From: Dichetophora obliterata
Taxonomy: Eukaryota > Arthropoda > Insecta > Diptera > Sciomyzidae
Assembly (NCBI GenBank): GCA_963920525.1
Contig: OY986440.1
Span: forward strand, 620,001 to 684,000
DNA length: 64,000 bases
Direction: 5' to 3'
A model generated the notes under the pieces. The model saw nothing but the letters and a program-made list of their open reading frames with translations. It did no database searches and was not told the origin of the DNA. Position 1 is the stretch's first letter; every line of letters starts with the position of its first letter. Shown here piece by piece: positions 1-11,474 of the stretch. Position numbers and translations under genes: made by a program.

Positions 1-479
1 ACTGACTTAACGGTACAGTTCAACCTATTTTTGTGAAGTGATTTTATTGAACTTTTGAACAAAAAAAATTTGAATGAAATATATTAATGGACAGCGGAGA
101 TATTTGCATCGAAAGACCAAACTTTGATTTTCATGTCGTTTTTTTCTCATTCTTAGGCAACGATGTTTTATGAAAAAGTCGTTGTACTGAAAATTTCTCC
201 AATTTTGAAGATATGTGAGTGTTTTTGATGTCAAAATAACAAAAAAATTTTAAAATTAAATACACAAAAATCTCCGATGGTAAAAAGTTTTATAATAACA
301 AAATTACCGTTAGTTGCAAAATTTCAGAGGGGGCGTGGCAAAAACTAAGTATGTAACATTTTAAGTTGGGATAAACTTAATATGTGTACTTAGTTTGAGC
401 AAAATCCGTTGAGCCGTTTAGATTTGTATAAAGGCCAAACAAACAAACAAACAAACAGAAAATGAGTTTTATTACTATA

Positions 480-485
480 GACTAG
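480..485 (-). other. Head-to-tail Helitron-type junction (CTAG|TC), minus strand
   Basis: On the minus strand one unit ends ...atatcagCTAG (485-482) and the next begins TCTATAG at 481 with no intervening base. CTRR 3' ends and TC 5' ends are the accepted Helitron termini. The arrangement matches the forward junctions at 4256/4257, 6376/6377, 9354/9355, 11474/11475, 14452/14453, 16571/16572 and 18691/18692. Confidence 0.7.
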
Positions 486-710
486 CTGATATACCCGGTG
501 TTACTCGAGAGTCATTTATATAAACATTTTAACATACACTTCTCGATTAAATGTTTTTTAAAATCAGGAATAATGAAAAACATGTTGAATTTTATTTGAA
601 TTTTATTTTATTTAATTTTATTTATCCACCGTTTGCTAGGTAATTGAACGAACATTGATCCAAAAAAGTTTAGGAAAATTTTTGTTGTTGGTGGTTCCAT
701 CTCTTGCGGT

Positions 711-745
711 GAGCTAATTGACTAATTGACTAATTGAGCTAATTG
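711..745. repeat. Short tandem repeat of CTAATTGA type
   Basis: Four imperfect copies of an 8-9 bp word (agctaattg, actaattg, actaattg, agctaattg) follow one another. Forward copies of the same tail (for example near 4017-4027) have only one such word, so this is a local expansion in the inverted unit. It lies next to the fixed 3' boundary of the body at 746/747. Confidence 0.75.
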
Positions 746-1330
746 AAATATAAGTAGATGATCACTATAAAGAAAATTTTGTATAATCCAAAATGTTCGT
801 AATTACTTTAGACACACAACTGCATTCTTAGAGATATATGGGGACGTTCAAACTATATAGAGAATTTTAACACAAAACTAAGTTTTATTAATAATCTGGT
901 ATGAAAAATAGATTTTTAGCCATTAATTTTTTCACATAAATTATTTTTGAGACTTGACTTTTTTGTAAAAAATATAAAAACAACATTTTGGAAAAAATAA
1001 ATTTCGCGAAAAAAATCAAATGTTGTTTTGATGACAAAAACAGTAAAATAATTTTTGCGCTTAGCTGGAAGAATTTTTGCAAATAAATGCTATGTCATAT
1101 GAAAGGTAGCCAGATGTGCAATTTTTAATTGATTTCGTTTTTACAACAACAACAATTTTTGAGTCATTTTTTGAGTAAAAAGTCAATATTTTGGACCTTT
1201 TTTGACATAATCATAAAACATATATACACTGACTTAACGGTACAGTTCAACCTATTTTTGTGAAGTGATTTTATTGAACTTTTGAACAAAAAAAATTTGA
1301 ATGAAATATATTAATGGACAGCGGAGATAT

Positions 1331-2207
1331 ACATATTAAGTGCGTTCCAACTTAAAATGTTACATACTTAGTTTTTGCCACGCCCCCTTTAAAATTTCTC
1401 AACTAACAGTAATTTTGTTATTGTAAAACTTTTTAGTATCGGAGATTTTTTTGTATTTAATTTTAAAAAAATTCTGTTATTTTGACATCAAAAACATGCA
1501 CATATCTTCAAAATTGGAGAAATTTTCAGTATAACGACTTTTTCATAAAACATCGTTGCCTAAGAATGAGAAAAAAACGACATGAAAATCAAATTTTGGT
1601 CTTTCGATGCAAATATCTCCGCTGTCCATTAATATATTTCATTCAAATTTTTTTTGTTCAAAAGTTCAATAAAATCACTTCACAAAAATAGGTTGAACTG
1701 TACCGTTAAGTCAGTGTATATATGTTTTATGATTATGTCAAAAAAGGTCCAAAATATTGACTTTTTACTCAAAAAATGACTCAAAAATTGTTGTTGTTGT
1801 AAAAACGAAATCAATTAAAAATTGCACATCTGGCTACCTTTCATATGACATAGCATTTATTTGCAAAAATTCTTCCAGCTAAGCGCAAAAATTATTTTAC
1901 TGTTTTTGTCATCAAAACAACAAGGGTACCCCCTTTGATTTTTTTCGCGAAATTTATTTTTTCCAAAATGTTGTTTTTATATTTTTTACAAAAAAGTCAA
2001 GTCTCAAAAATAATTTATGTGAAAAAATTAATGGCTAAAAATCTATTTTTCATACCAGATTATTAATAAAACTTAGTTTTGTGTTAAAATTCTCTATATA
2101 GTTTGAACGTCCCCATATATCTCTAAGAATGCAGTTGTGTGTCTAAAGTAATTACGAACATTTTGGATTATACAAAATTTTCTTTATAGTGATCATCTAC
2201 TTATATT
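1331..2207 (+). repeat. Partial forward unit, head missing
   Basis: This unit begins inside the head (tacatattaagtgcg) and runs to the usual body end cttatatt at 2207. Variant bases (catgcacat, caaattttgg, attTatttgc) place it with the 1261/2119-bp subtype. It contains no credible gene. Confidence 0.8.
1911..1939. other. Conserved imperfect dyad in the body (example copy)
   Basis: The arms ATCAAA (1911-1916) and TTTGAT (1934-1939) enclose AAGGGTACCCcCTT, an interrupted palindrome with a KpnI-like centre. The same element occurs in almost every unit. It is the most G+C-rich and least variable stretch of an otherwise A/T-dominated monomer. A protein-binding role is possible but nothing here proves it. 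Confidence 0.5.
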
Positions 2208-4256
2208 CGACGGATTTTGCTCAAACTAAGTACACATATTAAGTTTATCCCAACTTAAAATGTTACATACTTAGTTTTTGCCACGCCCCCTCTGAAATTT
2301 TGCAACTAACGGTAATTTTGTTATTATAAAACTTTTTACCATCGGAGATTTTTGTGTATTTAATTTTAAAATTTTTTTGTTATTTTGACATCAAAAACAC
2401 TCACATATCTTCAAAATTGGAGAAATTTTCAGTACAACGACTTTTTCATAAAACATCGTTACCTAAGAATGAGAAAAAAACGACATGAAAATCAAAGTTT
2501 GGTCTTTCGATGCAAATATCTCCGCTGTCCATTAATATATTTCATTCAAATTTTTTTTGTTCAAAAGTTCAATAAAATCACTTCACAAAAATAGGTTGAA
2601 CTGTACCGTTAAGTCAGTGTATATATGTTTCATGATTATGTCAAAAAAGGTCCAAAATATTGACTTTTTACTCAAAAAATGACTCAAAAATTGTTGTTGT
2701 TGTAAAAACGAAATCAATTAAAAATTGCACATCTGGCTACCTTTCATATGACATAGCATTTACTTGCAAAAATTCTTCCAGCTAAGCGCAAAAATTATTT
2801 TACTGTTTTTGTCATCAAAACAACAAGGGTACCCCCTTTGATTTTTTTCGCGAAATTTATTTTTTCCAAAATGTTGTTTTTATATTTTTTACAAAAAAGT
2901 CAAGTCTCAAAAATAATTTATGTGAAAAAATTAATGGCTAAAAATCTATTTTTCATACCAGATTATTAATAAAACTTAGTTTTGTGTTAAAATTCTCTAT
3001 ATAGTTTGAACGTCCCCATATATCTCTAAGAATGCAGTTGTGTGTCTAAAGTAATTACGAACATTTTGGATTATACAAAATTTTCTTTATAGTGATCATC
3101 TACTTATATTTTGCCTCCCCACCCCCCGCCCCCCTCCTGTTAAATTTGTTTTGTTGTGATGGCTCTATTTGTTCTCACTATTGTGTCACCGTTGTCAATT
3201 AGTTCTTTATCAATGGTACTTTGAATGTTGTATATATATCACAATTTTATCGAAAAGATGACTGTGAATAAGAATGCTGTAAAAGTTAATATTTTCATGT
3301 AATCAGTTTAAGCTATATGGCGATATAAAAAAAAATATGCGCATCTGGTCAGCACAATTATTTCATTAGTTTTGATCTGTGCGTTAAATTTACAGATAGA
3401 TGGCGCCACATGTGTAAGATGTGTGGGTACAAACTAAACGTACACCTTGCGTTGAATAGCTGAATTATGTTTTTGCAAAAGTTTCTTCAAATTTAACCCC
3501 ACACGATTGGGATTACAGACAGGTGGCGCTATTTTCTGCTTACAGAAGAATATCTGATGTTCTTATGCAGCTAGCAGATAAGTTTTGCGAAATATTTTGC
3601 GAAAATGCTATTGCTACCAAACTTTTAAAAAGTAAAATAATGCAGTACTGCCAGTTTTTTTTAGAAATTTTAGTAGGTACAATCATTTTTAGCACAACGA
3701 ATTTTCATAAAACATTGATAGCTAATAATGAGAAAAAAAATTATATGAAAATCAAAGTATTGTATTTACTTTTAATGCCAATAACTCTGCTGTTTTTAAT
3801 ATATTTCATTAACATTTTTTTTTTGTTAAAAAGTTCAATATGTTTTTTAATATAAATCTTTGTTTAGACGTTAAAATGTCCATATCTCAAGGACGCATTG
3901 AGTCCCATCATAATTTTTATTTTGTTGAAAAGATATTTGTGCTTGCTTTAACATTGAGTAAATATAAAAATTCTTTTTAATTTTTAAAATTTGTTTTTCG
4001 TACCGTTTCTTTGAATTCAATTAGCTCACCGCAAGAGATGGAACCACCAACAACAAAAATTTTCCTAAACTTTTTTGGATCAATGTTCGTTCAATTACCT
4101 AGCAAACGGTGGATAAATAAAATTAAATAAAATAAAATTCAAATAAAATTCAACATGTTTTTCATTATTCCTGATTTTAAAAAACATTTAATCGAGAAGT
4201 GTATGTTAAAATGTTTATATAAATGACTCTCGAGTAACACCGGGTATATCAGCTAG
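2208..4256 (+). mobile_element. Long Helitron-like unit, first 70 bp of head missing
   Basis: This is the 2119-bp type lacking its first 70 bp. Its 5' edge (cgacggattttgc) is fused straight to the preceding body end cttatatt at 2207. The body is followed by an 858-bp insert (3111-3968) and then the tail shared with the 1261-bp type. It ends in a degraded hairpin (about 4226-4246, gactctcgag...ccgggt) and CTAG at 4253-4256. No replication/helicase protein is encoded, so it would be non-autonomous. The Helitron assignment rests on termini only. Confidence 0.6.
3111..3968 (+). repeat. Insert with C-rich start and a diverged copy of the unit body
   Basis: The segment opens with a C-rich run (gcctccccaccccccgcc). 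It includes two related motifs, tacagatagatggcgcc (about 3391-3407) and ttacagacaggtggcgct (about 3513-3530). It then contains a strongly diverged but collinear relative of the unit body: about 3685-3845 parallels 1525-1685 (ttttcataaaacat, then aatgagaaaaaaa, then atatatttcatt, then aaaagttcaata). It is missing from the 1261-bp units, which look like internal deletions of this form. The GTG-started 110-codon frame here is not supported as a gene. Confidence 0.7.
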
Positions 4257-5115
4257 TCTATAGTAATAAAACTCATTTTCTGTTTGTTTGTTTGTTTGTT
4301 TGGCCTTTATACAAATCTAAACGGCTCAACGGATTTTGCTCAAACTAAGTACACATATTAAGTTTATCCCAACTTAAAATGTTACATACTTAGTTTTTGC
4401 CACGCCCCCTCTGAAATTTTGCAACTAACGGTAATTTTGTTATTATAAAACTTTTTACCATCGGAGATTTTTGTGTATTTAATTTTAAAATTTTTTTGTT
4501 ATTTTGACATCAAAAACACTCACATATCTTCAAAATTGGAGAAATTTTCAGTACAACGACTTTTTCATAAAACATCGTTACCTAAGAATGAGAAAAAAAC
4601 GACATGAAAATCAAAGTTTGGTCTTTCGATGCAAATATCTCCGCTGTCCATTAATATATTTCATTCAAATTTTTTTTGTTCAAAAGTTCAATAAAATCAC
4701 TTCACAAAAATAGGTTGAACTGTACCGTTAAGTCAGTGTATATATGTTTCATGATTATGTCAAAAAAGGTCCAAAATATTGACTTTTTACTCAAAAAATG
4801 ACTCAAAAATTGTTGTTGTTGTAAAAACGAAATCAATTAAAAATTGCACATCTGGCTACCTTTCATATGACATAGCATTTACTTGCAAAAATTCTTCCAG
4901 CTAAGCGCAAAAATTATTTTACTGTTTTTGTCATCAAAACAACAAGGGTACCCCCTTTGATTTTTTTCGCGAAATTTATTTTTTTCAAAATAATGTTTTT
5001 ATATTTTTTACAAAAAAGTCAAGTCTCAAAAATAATTTATGTGAAAAAATTACCCCAATATCTCTTTCCAATCAAAAGTTATGGCTAAAAATCTATTTTT
5101 TCATACAATTGACTA
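4257..5115 (+). repeat. 859-bp headed unit, 3'-truncated type (T1)
   Basis: It starts TCTATAGTAATAAAAC and carries a (TTTG)5 tract at 4283-4302. The body has subtype markers aagtttatccc, taccatcgg, cactcac, cgttacc and ttacttgc. It ends in an alternative 3' segment (ccccaatatctctttcc...ttcatacaattgacta) that lacks hairpin and CTAG, then abuts the next TC head at 5116. Confidence 0.85.
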
Positions 5116-6376
5116 TCTATAGTAATAAAACTCATTTTCTGTTTGTTTGTTTGTTTGTTTGGCCTTTATACAAATCTAAACGGCTCAACGGATTTTGCTC
5201 AAACTAGGTATACATATTAAGTGCGTTCCAACTTAAAATGTTACATACTTAGTTTTTGCCACGCCCCCTTTAAAATTTCTCAACTAACAGTAATTTTGTT
5301 ATTGTAAAACTTTTTAGTATCGGAGATTTTTTTGTATTTAATTTTAAAAAAATTCTGTTATTTTGACATCAAAAACATGCACATATCTTCAAAATTGGAG
5401 AAATTTTCAGTATAACGACTTTTTCATAAAACATCGTTGCCTAAGAATGAGAAAAAAACGACATGAAAATCAAATTTTGGTCTTTCGATGCAAATATCTC
5501 CGCTGTCCATTAATATATTTCATTCAAATTTTTTTTGTTCAAAAGTTCAATAAAATCACTTCACAAAAATAGGTTGAACTGTACCGTTAAGTCAGTGTAT
5601 ATATGTTTTATGATTATGTCAAAAAAGGTCCAAAATATTGACTTTTTACTCAAAAAATGACTCAAAAATTGTTGTTGTTGTAAAAACGAAATCAATTAAA
5701 AATTGCACATCTGGCTACCTTTCATATGACATAGCATTTATTTGCAAAAATTCTTCCAGCTAAGCGCAAAAATTATTTTACTGTTTTTGTCATCAAAACA
5801 ACAAGGGTACCCCCTTTGATTTTTTTCGCGAAATTTATTTTTTCCAAAATGTTGTTTTTATATTTTTTACAAAAAAGTCAAGTCTCAAAAATAATTTATG
5901 TGAAAAAATTAATGGCTAAAAATCTATTTTTCATACCAGATTATTAATAAAACTTAGTTTTGTGTTAAAATTCTCTATATAGTTTGAACGTCCCCATATA
6001 TCTCTAAGAATGCAGTTGTGTGTCTAAAGTAATTACGAACATTTTGGATTATACAAAATTTTCTTTATAGTGATCATCTACTTATATTTTTAATTTTTAA
6101 TTTTTAAAATTTGTTTTTCGTACCGTTTCTTTGAATTCAATTAGCTCACCGCAAGAGATGGAACCACCAACAACAAAAATTTTCCTAAACTTTTTTGGAT
6201 CAATGTTCGTTCAATTACCTAGCAAACGGTGGATAAATAAAATTAAATAAAATAAAATTCAAATAAAATTCAACATGTTTTTCATTATTCCTGATTTTAA
6301 AAAACATTTAATCGAGAAGTGTATGTTAAAATGTTTATATAAATGACTCTCGAGTAACACCGGGTATATCAGCTAG
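5116..6376 (+). mobile_element. 1261-bp Helitron-like unit with both ends (T2)
   Basis: Its 5' end is TC (5116) preceded by A. The 3' end is a degraded hairpin and CTAG at 6373-6376, followed by T, which is also the first base of the next unit. After the body end cttatatt it passes through an A/T run (tttaatttttaattttt) into the tail gaattcaattagctcaccgc. Compared with the 2119-bp form it lacks 858 internal bases. There is no coding capacity, so it is a non-autonomous candidate. Confidence 0.65.
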
Positions 6377-7235
6377 TCTATAGTAATAAAACTCATTTTC
6401 TGTTTGTTTGTTTGTTTGTTTGGCCTTTATACAAATCTAAACGGCTCGACGGATTTTGCTCAAACTAAGTACACATATTAAGTTTATCCCAACTTAAAAT
6501 GTTACATACTTAGTTTTTGCCACGCCCCCTCTGAAATTTTGCAACTAACGGTAATTTTGTTATTATAAAACTTTTTACCATCGGAGATTTTTGTGTATTT
6601 AATTTTAAAATTTTTTTGTTATTTTGACATCAAAAACACTCACATATCTTCAAAATTGGAGAAATTTTCAGTACAACGACTTTTTCATAAAACATCGTTA
6701 CCTAAGAATGAGAAAAAAACGACATGAAAATCAAAGTTTGGTCTTTCGATGCAAATATCTCCGCTGTCCATTAATATATTTCATTCAAATTTTTTTTGTT
6801 CAAAAGTTCAATAAAATCACTTCACAAAAATAGGTTGAACTGTACCGTTAAGTCAGTGTATATATGTTTCATGATTATGTCAAAAAAGGTCCAAAATATT
6901 GACTTTTTACTCAAAAAATGACTCAAAAATTGTTGTTGTTGTAAAAACGAAATCAATTAAAAATTGCACATCTGGCTACCTTTCATATGACATAGCATTT
7001 ACTTGCAAAAATTCTTACAGCTAAGCGCAAAAATTATTTTACTGTTTTTGTCATCAAAACAACAAGGGTACCCCCTTTGATTTTTTTCGCGAAATTTATT
7101 TTTTTCAAAATAATGTTTTTATATTTTTTACAAAAAAGTCAAGTCTCAAAAATAATTTATGTGAAAAAATTACCCCAATATCTCTTTCCAATCAAAAGTT
7201 ATGGCTAAAAATCTATTTTTTCATACAATTGACTA
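6377..7235 (+). repeat. 859-bp headed unit (T1)
   Basis: Second short unit of this higher-order copy. It differs from 4257-5115 at a few bases, including ggctcGacgg in the head and ttcttAcagc near 7012. It starts directly after CTAG of the preceding unit and ends in the truncated 3' form before the head at 7236. Confidence 0.85.
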
Positions 7236-9354
7236 TCTATAGTAATAAAACTCATTTTCTGTTTGTTTGTTTGTTTGTTTGGCCTTTATACAAATCTAAA
7301 CGGCTCAACGGATTTTGCTCAAACTAGGTATACATATTAAGTGCGTTCCAACTTAAAATGTTACATACTTAGTTTTTGCCACGCCCCCTTTAAAATTTCT
7401 CAACTAACAGTAATTTTGTTATTGTAAAACTTTTTAGTATCGGAGATTTTTTTGTATTTAATTTTAAAAAAATTCTGTTATTTTGACATCAAAAACATGC
7501 ACATATCTTCAAAATTGGAGAAATTTTCAGTATAACGACTTTTTCATAAAACATCGTTGCCTAAGAATGAGAAAAAAACGACATGAAAATCAAATTTTGG
7601 TCTTTCGATGCAAATATCTCCGCTGTCCATTAATATATTTCATTCAAATTTTTTTTGTTCAAAAGTTCAATAAAATCACTTCACAAAAATAGGTTGAACT
7701 GTACCGTTAAGTCAGTGTATATATGTTTTATGATTATGTCAAAAAAGGTCCAAAATATTGACTTTTTACTCAAAAAATGACTCAAAAATTGTTGTTGTTG
7801 TAAAAACGAAATCAATTAAAAATTGCACATCTGGCTACCTTTCATATGACATAGCATTTATTTGCAAAAATTCTTCCAGCTAAGCGCAAAAATTATTTTA
7901 CTGTTTTTGTCATCAAAACAACAAGGGTACCCCCTTTGATTTTTTTCGCGAAATTTATTTTTTCCAAAATGTTGTTTTTATATTTTTTACAAAAAAGTCA
8001 AGTCTCAAAAATAATTTATGTGAAAAAATTAATGGCTAAAAATCTATTTTTCATACCAGATTATTAATAAAACTTAGTTTTGTGTTAAAATTCTCTATAT
8101 AGTTTGAACGTCCCCATATATCTCTAAGAATGCAGTTGTGTGTCTAAAGTAATTACGAACATTTTGGATTATACAAAATTTTCTTTATAGTGATCATCTA
8201 CTTATATTTTGCCTCCCCACCCCCCGCCCCCCTCCTGTTAAATTTGTTTTGTTGTGATGGCTCTATTTGTTCTCACTATTGTGTCACCGTTGTCAATTAG
8301 TTCTTTATCAATGGTACTTTGAATGTTGTATATATATCACAATTTTATCGAAAAGATGACTGTGAATAAGAATGCTGTAAAAGTTAATATTTTCATGTAA
8401 TCAGTTTAAGCTATATGGCGATATAAAAAAAAATATGCGCATCTGGTCAGCACAATTATTTCATTAGTTTTGATCTGTGCGTTAAATTTACAGATAGATG
8501 GCGCCACATGTGTAAGATGTGTGGGTACAAACTAAACGTACACCTTGCGTTGAATAGCTGAATTATGTTTTTGCAAAAGTTTCTTCAAATTTAACCCCAC
8601 ACGATTGGGATTACAGACAGGTGGCGCTATTTTCTGCTTACAGAAGAATATCTGATGTTCTTATGCAGCTAGCAGATAAGTTTTGCGAAATATTTTGCGA
8701 AAATGCTATTGCTACCAAACTTTTAAAAAGTAAAATAATGCAGTACTGCCAGTTTTTTTTAGAAATTTTAGTAGGTACAATCATTTTTAGCACAACGAAT
8801 TTTCATAAAACATTGATAGCTAATAATGAGAAAAAAAATTATATGAAAATCAAAGTATTGTATTTACTTTTAATGCCAATAACTCTGCTGTTTTTAATAT
8901 ATTTCATTAACATTTTTTTTTTGTTAAAAAGTTCAATATGTTTTTTAATATAAATCTTTGTTTAGACGTTAAAATGTCCATATCTCAAGGACGCATTGAG
9001 TCCCATCATAATTTTTATTTTGTTGAAAAGATATTTGTGCTTGCTTTAACATTGAGTAAATATAAAAATTCTTTTTAATTTTTAAAATTTGTTTTTCGTA
9101 CCGTTTCTTTGAATTCAATTAGCTCACCGCAAGAGATGGAACCACCAACAACAAAAATTTTCCTAAACTTTTTTGGATCAATGTTCGTTCAATTACCTAG
9201 CAAACGGTGGATAAATAAAATTAAATAAAATAAAATTCAAATAAAATTCAACATGTTTTTCATTATTCCTGATTTTAAAAAACATTTAATCGAGAAGTGT
9301 ATGTTAAAATGTTTATATAAATGACTCTCGAGTAACACCGGGTATATCAGCTAG
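7236..9354 (+). mobile_element. 2119-bp Helitron-like unit, longest form (T3)
   Basis: This is the most complete form in the window: TC head with (TTTG)n, body, 858-bp insert, tail, hairpin remnant and CTAG at 9351-9354. Head and body markers (ggtatacatattaagtgcg, catgcac, caaattttgg) match the 1261-bp units, which fits those being internal-deletion derivatives. It encodes no Rep/helicase. The next unit's TC follows at 9355. Confidence 0.65.
8209..9066 (+). repeat. C-rich insert with diverged body, second copy
   Basis: Same segment as 3111-3968, shifted by exactly 5098 bp and apparently identical by eye. Confidence 0.8.
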
Positions 9355-10213
9355 TCTATAGTAATAAAACTCATTTTCTGTTTGTTTGTTTGTTTGTTTG
9401 GCCTTTATACAAATCTAAACGGCTCGACGGATTTTGCTCAAACTAAGTACACATATTAAGTTTATCCCAACTTAAAATGTTACATACTTAGTTTTTGCCA
9501 CGCCCCCTCTGAAATTTTGCAACTAACGGTAATTTTGTTATTATAAAACTTTTTACCATCGGAGATTTTTGTGTATTTAATTTTAAAATTTTTTTGTTAT
9601 TTTGACATCAAAAACACTCACATATCTTCAAAATTGGAGAAATTTTCAGTACAACGACTTTTTCATAAAACATCGTTACCTAAGAATGAGAAAAAAACGA
9701 CATGAAAATCAAAGTTTGGTCTTTCGATGCAAATATCTCCGCTGTCCATTAATATATTTCATTCAAATTTTTTTTGTTCAAAAGTTCAATAAAATCACTT
9801 CACAAAAATAGGTTGAACTGTACCGTTAAGTCAGTGTATATATGTTTCATGATTATGTCAAAAAAGGTCCAAAATATTGACTTTTTACTCAAAAAATGAC
9901 TCAAAAATTGTTGTTGTTGTAAAAACGAAATCAATTAAAAATTGCACATCTGGCTACCTTTCATATGACATAGCATTTACTTGCAAAAATTCTTCCAGCT
10001 AAGCGCAAAAATTATTTTACTGTTTTTGTCATCAAAACAACAAGGGTACCCCCTTTGATTTTTTTCGCGAAATTTATTTTTTTCAAAATAATGTTTTTAT
10101 ATTTTTTACAAAAAAGTCAAGTCTCAAAAATAATTTATGTGAAAAAATTACCCCAATATCTCTTTCCAATCAAAAGTTATGGCTAAAAATCTATTTTTTC
10201 ATACAATTGACTA
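9355..10213 (+). repeat. 859-bp headed unit (T1)
   Basis: First short unit of higher-order copy 2. It starts immediately after CTAG at 9354, carries the Gacgg head variant and ends in the truncated 3' form. Confidence 0.85.
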
Positions 10214-11474
10214 TCTATAGTAATAAAACTCATTTTCTGTTTGTTTGTTTGTTTGTTTGGCCTTTATACAAATCTAAACGGCTCAACGGATTTTGCTCAA
10301 ACTAGGTATACATATTAAGTGCGTTCCAACTTAAAATGTTACATACTTAGTTTTTGCCACGCCCCCTTTAAAATTTCTCAACTAACAGTAATTTTGTTAT
10401 TGTAAAACTTTTTAGTATCGGAGATTTTTTTGTATTTAATTTTAAAAAAATTCTGTTATTTTGACATCAAAAACATGCACATATCTTCAAAATTGGAGAA
10501 ATTTTCAGTATAACGACTTTTTCATAAAACATCGTTGCCTAAGAATGAGAAAAAAACGACATGAAAATCAAATTTTGGTCTTTCGATGCAAATATCTCCG
10601 CTGTCCATTAATATATTTCATTCAAATTTTTTTTGTTCAAAAGTTCAATAAAATCACTTCACAAAAATAGGTTGAACTGTACCGTTAAGTCAGTGTATAT
10701 ATGTTTTATGATTATGTCAAAAAAGGTCCAAAATATTGACTTTTTACTCAAAAAATGACTCAAAAATTGTTGTTGTTGTAAAAACGAAATCAATTAAAAA
10801 TTGCACATCTGGCTACCTTTCATATGACATAGCATTTATTTGCAAAAATTCTTCCAGCTAAGCGCAAAAATTATTTTACTGTTTTTGTCATCAAAACAAC
10901 AAGGGTACCCCCTTTGATTTTTTTCGCGAAATTTATTTTTTCCAAAATGTTGTTTTTATATTTTTTACAAAAAAGTCAAGTCTCAAAAATAATTTATGTG
11001 AAAAAATTAATGGCTAAAAATCTATTTTTCATACCAGATTATTAATAAAACTTAGTTTTGTGTTAAAATTCTCTATATAGTTTGAACGTCCCCATATATC
11101 TCTAAGAATGCAGTTGTGTGTCTAAAGTAATTACGAACATTTTGGATTATACAAAATTTTCTTTATAGTGATCATCTACTTATATTTTTAATTTTTAATT
11201 TTTAAAATTTGTTTTTCGTACCGTTTCTTTGAATTCAATTAGCTCACCGCAAGAGATGGAACCACCAACAACAAAAATTTTCCTAAACTTTTTTGGATCA
11301 ATGTTCGTTCAATTACCTAGCAAACGGTGGATAAATAAAATTAAATAAAATAAAATTCAAATAAAATTCAACATGTTTTTCATTATTCCTGATTTTAAAA
11401 AACATTTAATCGAGAAGTGTATGTTAAAATGTTTATATAAATGACTCTCGAGTAACACCGGGTATATCAGCTAG
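10214..11474 (+). mobile_element. 1261-bp Helitron-like unit (T2)
   Basis: Matches 5116-6376 by eye. TC head preceded by A, hairpin remnant and CTAG at 11471-11474. Confidence 0.65.

Larger units (their letters stand above)
1..1330 (-). repeat. Inverted block of satellite/Helitron-like units
   Basis: Read on the minus strand this block is the same repeat family as the rest of the window. It holds part of a unit body (1-about 240), a unit head ending at 481, the 3' tail of another unit (482-746), that unit's body (747-1227), and part of one more body (1228-1330). Positions 1-110 and 1228-1328 are direct copies of one another, so the block is itself tandem. Beyond 1330 all units run forward. 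An 11-bp deletion near 1019-1020 removes the GGTACC core present in nearly all other bodies. No gene is supported here. Confidence 0.9.
748..2207. repeat. Long inverted repeat (fold-back) around the orientation switch
   Basis: The body at about 748-1328 is, apart from an 11-bp deletion and scattered changes, the reverse complement of about 1614-2207. The arms are roughly 580 bp and separated by about 285 bp of forward-only sequence. Such a fold-back can be a real chromosomal inversion or an assembly join between opposite-strand copies; the sequence alone does not decide. Confidence 0.8.
4257..9354 (+). repeat. Higher-order repeat copy 1 (5098 bp)
   Basis: It consists of four units in the order 859 (4257-5115), 1261 (5116-6376), 859 (6377-7235) and 2119 bp (7236-9354). 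The next 5098 bp repeat this order at the same spacing. By eye the two copies are almost identical, differing at scattered single bases (for example ttcttacagc at about 7012 against ttcttccagc). Confidence 0.93.

Noticed and set aside
4281..4302. (TTTG)n tract in unit heads as a separate microsatellite locus
   Set aside because: It is an integral part of each head; the copy number varies by a few repeats, which only explains the 969/973/977-bp lengths.
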